Source: DATGMB01 sp035293845
GTDB taxonomy: Bacteria; Acidobacteriota; Terriglobia; Bryobacterales; Bryobacteraceae
Assembly: GCA_035293845.1 (NCBI GenBank)
Contig: DATGMB010000155.1
Span: forward strand, 1 to 12,219
Direction: 5' to 3'
Length of the DNA stretch: 12,219 nt
Positions within the stretch are counted from its first letter, which is position 1, and the number at the start of each line of letters is the position of its first letter. This document shows positions 6,798-12,219 of this stretch, in pieces. Made by a program: the position numbers and the translations under genes. The notes below the pieces were generated by a model that was not told where the DNA came from, made no database searches, and saw only the letters and a program-made list of their open reading frames with translations.

Positions 6798-6803
6798 CTC
6801 CTT
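6798..6803 (-). promoter_or_regulatory. Shine-Dalgarno site AAGGAG fixing a TTG start
   Basis: AAGGAG on the minus strand (6803-6798) is separated by 6 nt from TTG at 6791-6789. It is one of the two well-spaced ribosome binding sites in the window, and it decides the start of the FAH-family gene. Confidence 0.75.
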
Positions 6804-6811
6804 GAATTCGT

Positions 6812-6834
6812 AGTGTAACGCGAGGGGGTAGACT
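6812..6834. promoter_or_regulatory. Divergent promoter region between the FAH and M1 genes
   Basis: The 49-bp gap 6792-6840 must hold the signals for both genes. On the minus strand TACACT (6817-6812) lies 20 nt before the TTG start. On the plus strand TAGACT (6829-6834) ends 6 nt before the M1 ATG. Both resemble -10 boxes. TTGAAT at 6802-6807 could be a plus-strand -35, but its 21-bp spacing is long. If both are used, polymerases would bind back to back and compete. The placement is by consensus similarity only. Confidence 0.35.
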
Positions 6835-6840
6835 GAGAGG

Positions 6841-9228
6841 ATGCGCTGGCTGCCCGCGCTCGTGATCTTGTTCCGCCTGCCGGCGTGGGCCGGCGCCGCG
6901 GGCGACCTGGCGCGCGCCATCCGCGAAAACAGCTTCGATCGCGACGAGTGCTACCGCGTCCGCGAGCTCCGCCTCGTCAAGGAAGATATCCGCATCTTCC
7001 TCGGCGACGGCCATCTCATCTTCAGCAAGCCGGTCGCGGGACGCCGCATTGCGGCGGTCTTCGCAGCGGATGTCGAAGGCGGCGACGCCGAAATCCTGCT
7101 GATGCCGCCGGACCGCGCCGAACGCGCTTCGCTCGCCCGTTACATCCATGCGCCGAACCTCGACGAGCATTTCCAGGCGGCCGTCTTTCTCTTCACCGGC
7201 GGCGAGTACGAGGCGCTGCGCGCGCAGTTGCCGGCGAACCCGGCCAACCAGCGCACGCCGGACATCGGCGCGCTGCTCGATGAACAGTTCACGCCGGTGC
7301 TGCGCAACCTGGGCGCGAGCTACCAGACGCGCCTCGCGCTCGACCTGCTGGACGGCCCCGGCCACGCGAGCGGCCTGTTCGCCGCGATGATCCAGGGCAA
7401 GCGTCTTGGAAACATCGATGTGGTCTTCGATCCCGACCTGCCCGAGCACATCTTCGCCGGCCAGCTCGCGAGGCGCAACGACCGCCTCTATTTCGACACC
7501 TGGACCAGCTTCCGTCCCCGTTCGGAACGCGGACGCCCGCCGGAGCCGGTCGAGACGCTCGCGCTCGGCGATTACCGCGTCGAAGCCACCGTGAGCCCCG
7601 AGCTCGAGCTGAGCGCCGTGACGCGGGTGAAAGTCACGCCGAAAGTGGACGGCATGAAGGTCGCAACGTTCGACCTCAGCCCCGACCTGCTGCTGAGCGC
7701 CGTCACGGTGGACGGACGGCCCGCCGAATGGCTGCAGCGCGACTCGCTCCGCCTCAACCTGGTGCGCGGCGGCAACGGAATGTTCCTGGTGCTGCCTCCC
7801 GAGCCCCTGCGCGCCGGCCGCGCCTACGAATTCGAGTTCCGCTACGCGGGCAAAGTGATTCGCGATGCCGGCGATCACGTATACTACGTCACCGCGCGCG
7901 GCACCTGGTATCCCACGCAGGGCCTGCAGTTCGCCGCGTTCGATATCCGGTTCCGCACGCCGCGCGACCTGGAAATGGTGGGGCCCGGCGATGTGGCCGA
8001 GGACCGCATCGAAGGCGATTTCCACATCACGCGCCGGCGCACCCCGGCGCCGATCCGCATTGCCGGTTTCAATCTGGGGGACTACGAACACGCGCGCGTC
8101 GAGCACGGCGTTTACGCCGTCGATGTCTGCGCCAACCGCTCGCTCGCAAGAGCGCTGCAGCCGAAGGCCGAGGTCGTACCCGTGCCGGCCTTACCCCTGG
8201 CCCACCGCCGCGCCGATCTGCCGGTGGACACAACGGCGCCGCTCCCCCCGCCGGATCCGCGCGAACGCATGCGCGCGCTGGCGGCGGAGGTCGAATCCGC
8301 TCTCGAGTTTATGGCGTCGAAATTCGGCCAGCCCGCGCTGCCGCACCTCACGATCTCGCCGATCCCGGCCACCTTCGGCCAGGGCTTTGCCGGCCTGGTT
8401 TATTTATCGACGCTCTCCTATCTCCGGCACCTGCCGCGCACCGAGGCCAATCCCAGCGACCCGCAGGACCTCTTCTTCGCCGAACTGCTGCAGGCGCATG
8501 AGACCGCGCATCAATGGTGGGGCAACCGCGTCGGCGCCACCGAATACCGCGACTTCTGGCTGATGGAGGCGCTGGCGAACTACTCGGCGCTGCTCTACCT
8601 GGAGAAGTCGAAAGGGCCGCGGTCGACCGAAACCATGCTCGAGCAATACCGGCAGAACTTGCTGCAAAAGAACGAGGCCGGCCAGACGGTCGACGCCACC
8701 GGACCGATCGTGCTCGGCCCGCGTCTCGAAACCTCGCAGGAGCCCCGGGCGTGGCGCAACATCACTTACGGCAAGGGCTCGTGGATTCTCCACATGCTGC
8801 GCGCCCGCATGGGGGACGAGCGCTTTCTCGCCATGCTCGGCGGCCTCATCCAGCGGTACGATCACCGCACGCTTTCGACCGAAGAGTTCCGCCAGTTGGC
8901 GGCCTCTTACCTGCCGCCGAAATCGGACGATCCGGCGCTCGAAGGCTTCTTCGACCAGTGGGTCTACGGCACCGGAATTCCGGGTTTGAAGCTGGCGTAT
9001 ACGGTCAAGGGCAAAGCGCCGGCGCTGAAACTGGTGGGGACGGTGACGCAATCCGATGTGGACGGCGATTTTGCGGCGCTGGTTCCGGTCGAAATCCAGT
9101 TGGCCCGTGGCCGGACGATCACGCATTGGGTGCGAGCCGGCAGCGATCCCGTGACCTTCACGGTTCCACTCTCGCAACCGCCGGCGAAAGTCACGCTCGA
9201 TCCGAAGCGATCGGTGCTGCGGCGGTAG
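6841..9228 (+). CDS. Exported M1-family-like zinc metallopeptidase with N-terminal extension, 795 aa
   Basis: This is probably a zinc peptidase acting in the periplasm or outside the cell. A short signal peptide (about 1-18) is followed by a domain of about 240 residues that I cannot name, then an M1-type N-terminal beta domain (about 260-435, with ARGTWYPTQGLQFAAFDIRF near 354-373), a linker, the gluzincin catalytic domain (about 470-715) and a C-terminal beta-rich domain (about 717-795). The zinc motif is HETAH at 553-557 followed 19 residues later by E576 (HExxH-x18-E), with the family's WWGN and FWLMEALANY. Y643 in ITYGKGSWILHMLR fits the transition-state tyrosine. The GxMEN substrate motif of classical aminopeptidases is not present: the corresponding region reads GFAGLVYLS (515-523). 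Aminopeptidase activity is therefore uncertain and an altered specificity is likely. The ATG at 6841 follows directly on GAGAGG with no spacing. The gene is divergent from the FAH gene and convergent with the kinase gene. Confidence 0.9.
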   Translation: MRWLPALVILFRLPAWAGAAGDLARAIRENSFDRDECYRVRELRLVKEDIRIFLGDGHLIFSKPVAGRRIAAVFAADVEGGDAEILLMPPDRAERASLARYIHAPNLDEHFQAAVFLFTGGEYEALRAQLPANPANQRTPDIGALLDEQFTPVLRNLGASYQTRLALDLLDGPGHASGLFAAMIQGKRLGNIDVVFDPDLPEHIFAGQLARRNDRLYFDTWTSFRPRSERGRPPEPVETLALGDYRVEATVSPELELSAVTRVKVTPKVDGMKVATFDLSPDLLLSAVTVDGRPAEWLQRDSLRLNLVRGGNGMFLVLPPEPLRAGRAYEFEFRYAGKVIRDAGDHVYYVTARGTWYPTQGLQFAAFDIRFRTPRDLEMVGPGDVAEDRIEGDFHITRRRTPAPIRIAGFNLGDYEHARVEHGVYAVDVCANRSLARALQPKAEVVPVPALPLAHRRADLPVDTTAPLPPPDPRERMRALAAEVESALEFMASKFGQPALPHLTISPIPATFGQGFAGLVYLSTLSYLRHLPRTEANPSDPQDLFFAELLQAHETAHQWWGNRVGATEYRDFWLMEALANYSALLYLEKSKGPRSTETMLEQYRQNLLQKNEAGQTVDATGPIVLGPRLETSQEPRAWRNITYGKGSWILHMLRARMGDERFLAMLGGLIQRYDHRTLSTEEFRQLAASYLPPKSDDPALEGFFDQWVYGTGIPGLKLAYTVKGKAPALKLVGTVTQSDVDGDFAALVPVEIQLARGRTITHWVRAGSDPVTFTVPLSQPPAKVTLDPKRSVLRR

Positions 9229-9235
9229 GGCGGGC

Positions 9236-12193
9236 TCACTCGCTGCGGCTCACGATGCCCCGGACCATCCGGACGAGATCCTCGGCTTTATAGGGCTTCT
9301 GGAGGAAGCCCGCGAGGCCTTTACCTTCGAAACGCCGGGCGGCCTCCGTTTCGCTATAGCCGCTCGAAAGAATGATCGGGGCGCCGGCGCGCAACGATTT
9401 CATTCGCGCCAGCGTTTCCTCGCCGCTCATCACCGGCATGGTCATATCCAGCACGACGCACCGGATGCGATCCAACTCGCGCTCGAAGATCTCCAGACCG
9501 CGCGCCCCGTTCTCTGCCACCAGCACTTCACATCCGCACTTGCGGAGGGCATGGCTGGCGGTTTTGCGGACCACCTCCTCGTCGTCCACCACCAGAATTT
9601 TGCCGCATCCCGCGATCTCGCCGAGTTTCCGTCCCTGCATTCCCTGCCTGGCTTCCGGCTGTTCCGCAATCGCCGGGAAAAACACCCGGAAGACGGTCCC
9701 CACCCCAACGGAGCTCCTGACCTGAATACAACCGCCGTTGGCGCGCACGATCCCGAGAACGGCGGCCAGTCCGAGGCCCCGGCCGGTGAATTTGGTTGTG
9801 AAAAAAGGATCGAAGATCCGCTCCATGGTGGCCTTATCCATGCCGACGCCGGTATCGCTCACCTCGAACAGGACGTGCGGGCCCATCTTGAGTTCTCCAA
9901 TCCGGCACTCGTCTCCGGCTGGAGCGTCGTGCCTGTCCACATGGTACGGACGCGCCGTGATGGTCACCCTTCCGGGCCTTCCTTCGGGGATCGCCTCGGC
10001 GCCGTTGATGATGATATTCATGATGAGCTGCTGGATTTGGGTGGCGTCGGCCTCGATCGCCGGAAGCTGTTCCGCGAGGTGGAATCTCAGCTCCACCGTG
10101 GCGGGCACCGCGGCCTTGATCAGCGGGACGGTCTCGCGAATGCGGGCCGAGAGATCGATCCGCTGGACAAAGAAGCGCCCTTTGCCGGCATACGCCAGCA
10201 TCTGATGGGTCAATTGCGCGGCCCGCTCGCTCGATTCGATCACATCGGCGATATTCTGCCTCGCCGGCGAGCCTGGGTCGAGCTCGCTCAGGGCAAGACT
10301 GGCGTTTCCGAGAACTCCGGTCAGAAGATTATTGAAGTCGTGCGCGATTCCGCCGGCCAGGATGCCCAGGCTTTCCAGCTTCTGGGTCTGAAGAAGCTGC
10401 TCTTCCGATTTCTTGCGCTCCGTAATATCGGAAATAAACGCGATGGTCAGCGGCCCTTCGGGCATGGGGATATAGTTCAGCGCGATCTCCACCGGAAACT
10501 CGGATCCGTCCTTTCGTACCGCCGTCAAATCCAGCCCCGCCCCCATCGGCCTGGCGCGCGGAGCGGCCAGGTAGTCGGCGCGATGGCGGACGTGCAGGCC
10601 GCGGAGCCGCTCCGGCACCAGAATCTCCAACGGTTGCCCAAGCAGCTCGTCGCGGGTGTAGCCGAACAATTCCTCCGCCTTGGCATTGACCATCTCGATG
10701 CGGCCGCGCGCATCGATGGTGAGAATTCCTTGCGCGGCCGACTCCAGAAAGGCGCGCAGTTTCGCTTCGTTCTCGCGCAGCTCGCGCTCCGACCGCTTCT
10801 GTTCGCTGATATCGCGGGCGACTTGAGAGGCGCCGATGATCCGGCCGGTCTTGTCGTGGATGGGCGAGATCGTGAGCGAGACATCGACCAAGGCGCCGCC
10901 CTTTTTCCGCCGCACGGTCTCGAAATGGTCGACGTGCTCGCCGGCGCGGAGTTTTGCCAGGATATCGGCCTCCTCGTTCTGGCGGCCGTCCGGCAGCAGC
11001 TCGAATGTGCTGTGGCCGATGATCTCCTCCGCGCGATAACCGTAGACGCGTTCCGCGCCAGCATTCCAGGTTTGAATGATTCCGTTGTCCAGCGTCTTGC
11101 CGAGAATCGCGTCGTCGGTCGATTGGACGATGGCCGCCATGTAGGCGGCGTCCTGCTCGGCGCGCCGGCGCTCCCGGATGTCCCGGAACACCAGCACCAC
11201 GCCCACGAGCTCATCTCCGTGCCGGATGGGCGCCGCGCTGTCGTCAATGGGAATCCGGCTGCCATCGCTGGAGATCAGCAGCGTGTGGTTTGCCAGCCCC
11301 GCAATCACGCCTTCCCGGATCGCCTTCGCGACCGGGTCCTCGACTTCGGCGCCGGAGAACTCATTGACGATGTGGAACACGTCGCGGAGAGGGAGGCCGC
11401 GAACCTTGCCCGGATCGCACCCGGCAAGCCCGCAGGCAACCGGGTTCATCAGGGTGATGATGCCGTTCGGGTCCGTAACGATCACGCCGTCTCCGATGCT
11501 GTGAAGCGTCGTCTCCAGCAGGTCCCTGGCGCGAGACACTTCCAAATGGAGCTTATGCCTTTGGGCATCGCTGACGCGGATGACGGCGAACGCCGCGCAA
11601 ACCAGGAACGCGAGCAGCGCGGAACCCGCCAGAACAAACAGCCGCGTTCGCGCCGCATAGCGTTTGCGCGCATCGAGAGCGCTGGCCAGCCGGGACGACT
11701 CGATGCCCTCGATCTCGTGCGTAATCTGGCGAATGCGGTCCATGATCTGCTTGCCCTGTCCAGTCATGACAACGGCCCTGGCAGCAGCCTCTCCCGCGGT
11801 CCGGCGTAGTTCGATGGTCCGGTTCATTTCGGCGATCTTCTCGTGAACGAGCGACTGGAGTTCGGCGAGCTTCGCGAGTTCATCCCTGTTTCCGTCGAAA
11901 CGCGCGGTGAGTTGCGCCACATCGGCGGGGACGGCGGGCAGGGCGGAACGATAGAAATCGAGGTAATCTTCCCGCCCGGTCAAAAGAAAACCGCGCTGCC
12001 CGGTTTCGGCATCGAGCAACGAGTCGAGGACGTCCCGATTCAACGCCAGAAGCCTGCGGACCCGATCGGCCTCACCAAAGGCGTCCTGCAGGTTCTGCGC
12101 CGTCCGATTCAGGAACCAGGCATTGGCGACGAGTGTGGCCAACGCGAGCAGGAGAGCGAGCAGTGCGAAGTTCCGCAATTCTTTGACTGGCAT
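9236..12193 (-). CDS. Membrane-bound hybrid histidine kinase: CHASE3, three PAS, HisKA/HATPase, receiver
   Basis: This is a 985-residue sensor kinase that autophosphorylates on histidine and passes the phosphate to its own receiver. Domain order: membrane segment 8-28; extracytoplasmic CHASE3 domain about 30-180 (signature DAETGQRGFLLTGREDYLDF, 61-80); second membrane segment about 184-206; three PAS domains near 222-342, 347-467 and 475-595, each closing with a DIxER/DISEQ-type linker; dimerisation domain with H618 in GGIAHDFNN; ATP-binding domain with N-box N726/N730, G1 DTGVG (780-784), F-box FDPFF (794-798) and G2 GRGLGLA (804-810 region); receiver 864-980 with D870, D871, phosphate acceptor D916, S943 or S944, and K966. 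All residues needed for catalysis are present. There is no DNA-binding output, so it must signal to a separate phosphotransfer protein or regulator, not seen here. The ATG at 12193-12191 is preceded by GGAG with 6 nt spacing. The signal sensed is unknown. Confidence 0.95.
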   Translation of the reverse strand: MPVKELRNFALLALLLALATLVANAWFLNRTAQNLQDAFGEADRVRRLLALNRDVLDSLLDAETGQRGFLLTGREDYLDFYRSALPAVPADVAQLTARFDGNRDELAKLAELQSLVHEKIAEMNRTIELRRTAGEAAARAVVMTGQGKQIMDRIRQITHEIEGIESSRLASALDARKRYAARTRLFVLAGSALLAFLVCAAFAVIRVSDAQRHKLHLEVSRARDLLETTLHSIGDGVIVTDPNGIITLMNPVACGLAGCDPGKVRGLPLRDVFHIVNEFSGAEVEDPVAKAIREGVIAGLANHTLLISSDGSRIPIDDSAAPIRHGDELVGVVLVFRDIRERRRAEQDAAYMAAIVQSTDDAILGKTLDNGIIQTWNAGAERVYGYRAEEIIGHSTFELLPDGRQNEEADILAKLRAGEHVDHFETVRRKKGGALVDVSLTISPIHDKTGRIIGASQVARDISEQKRSERELRENEAKLRAFLESAAQGILTIDARGRIEMVNAKAEELFGYTRDELLGQPLEILVPERLRGLHVRHRADYLAAPRARPMGAGLDLTAVRKDGSEFPVEIALNYIPMPEGPLTIAFISDITERKKSEEQLLQTQKLESLGILAGGIAHDFNNLLTGVLGNASLALSELDPGSPARQNIADVIESSERAAQLTHQMLAYAGKGRFFVQRIDLSARIRETVPLIKAAVPATVELRFHLAEQLPAIEADATQIQQLIMNIIINGAEAIPEGRPGRVTITARPYHVDRHDAPAGDECRIGELKMGPHVLFEVSDTGVGMDKATMERIFDPFFTTKFTGRGLGLAAVLGIVRANGGCIQVRSSVGVGTVFRVFFPAIAEQPEARQGMQGRKLGEIAGCGKILVVDDEEVVRKTASHALRKCGCEVLVAENGARGLEIFERELDRIRCVVLDMTMPVMSGEETLARMKSLRAGAPIILSSGYSETEAARRFEGKGLAGFLQKPYKAEDLVRMVRGIVSRSE

Positions 12194-12199
12194 CGCAAA

Positions 12200-12203
12200 C
12201 TCC
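12200..12203 (-). promoter_or_regulatory. Shine-Dalgarno site GGAG for the hybrid kinase
   Basis: On the minus strand GGAG precedes TTTGCG and the ATG at 12193-12191, a standard spacing. It supports the chosen start. The promoter would lie beyond the window edge. Confidence 0.6.
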
Positions 12204-12219
12204 GGCGGAAGAACCGCGC

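Noticed and set aside
6652..8106. Minus-strand open frame of 484 codons opposite the M1 gene
   Set aside because: It conflicts with the M1 gene and the FAH start, and its composition is that of a shadow frame.
9551..11809. Plus-strand open frame of 752 codons opposite the hybrid kinase
   Set aside because: The kinase on the other strand has every expected motif. The antisense product shows no domain and has shadow-like composition.
1..12219. tRNA, rRNA, CRISPR, insertion sequence or phage signatures
   Set aside because: Reading both strands I found no cloverleaf, repeat-spacer array, transposase motif or terminal repeats. Gene content and composition look uniform.

Overview
The window is GC-rich throughout and reads as bacterial chromosome. 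It holds nine protein genes and no RNA gene, transposon, phage gene, CRISPR array or repeat cluster that I can find. The mix of genes (a tandem M16 peptidase pair, an M1-type peptidase with a large N-terminal extension, a CHASE3/PAS/HK/REC hybrid kinase, and secreted or small proteins I cannot name) and the scarcity of clear Shine-Dalgarno sites would fit an Acidobacteriota soil bacterium, perhaps close to Bryobacteraceae/Solibacter. That placement is an impression from protein style, not proven by a marker gene.

Layout. Positions 1-2717 (minus strand) carry two M16 peptidase genes that overlap by 4 bp (ATGA). The upstream gene has the HxxEH zinc site. The downstream gene lacks it but keeps the RxxxxxxY pair, so together they look like one heterodimeric exported protease; the second gene runs off the left edge. 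A 194-bp divergent spacer (2718-2911) with a 16-bp stem-loop leads to a LysE-family exporter (2912-3535, plus). It converges with a 331-residue secreted protein of unknown function (3538-4533, minus). Next come a 97-residue unknown protein (4679-4972, plus) and a TauE/SafE-type permease (5081-5944, plus). The 108-bp gap between these two holds three successive inverted repeats. The permease overlaps tail to tail with a fumarylacetoacetate-hydrolase-family enzyme (5931-6791, minus), which shares a 49-bp divergent promoter region with an M1-like metallopeptidase (6841-9228, plus). The right quarter is one large membrane-bound hybrid histidine kinase (9236-12193, minus).

How the parts work together. 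Only the M16 pair is clearly a functional unit. The other genes are mostly single transcription units in alternating orientation, and the three convergent junctions are very tight (2-bp gap, 14-bp overlap, 7-bp gap). No new multi-gene system is demonstrated. The items most worth following up are the split-function M16 pair, the tandem palindromes before the permease gene, the M1-like enzyme without the usual GxMEN motif, and the two unnamed proteins.
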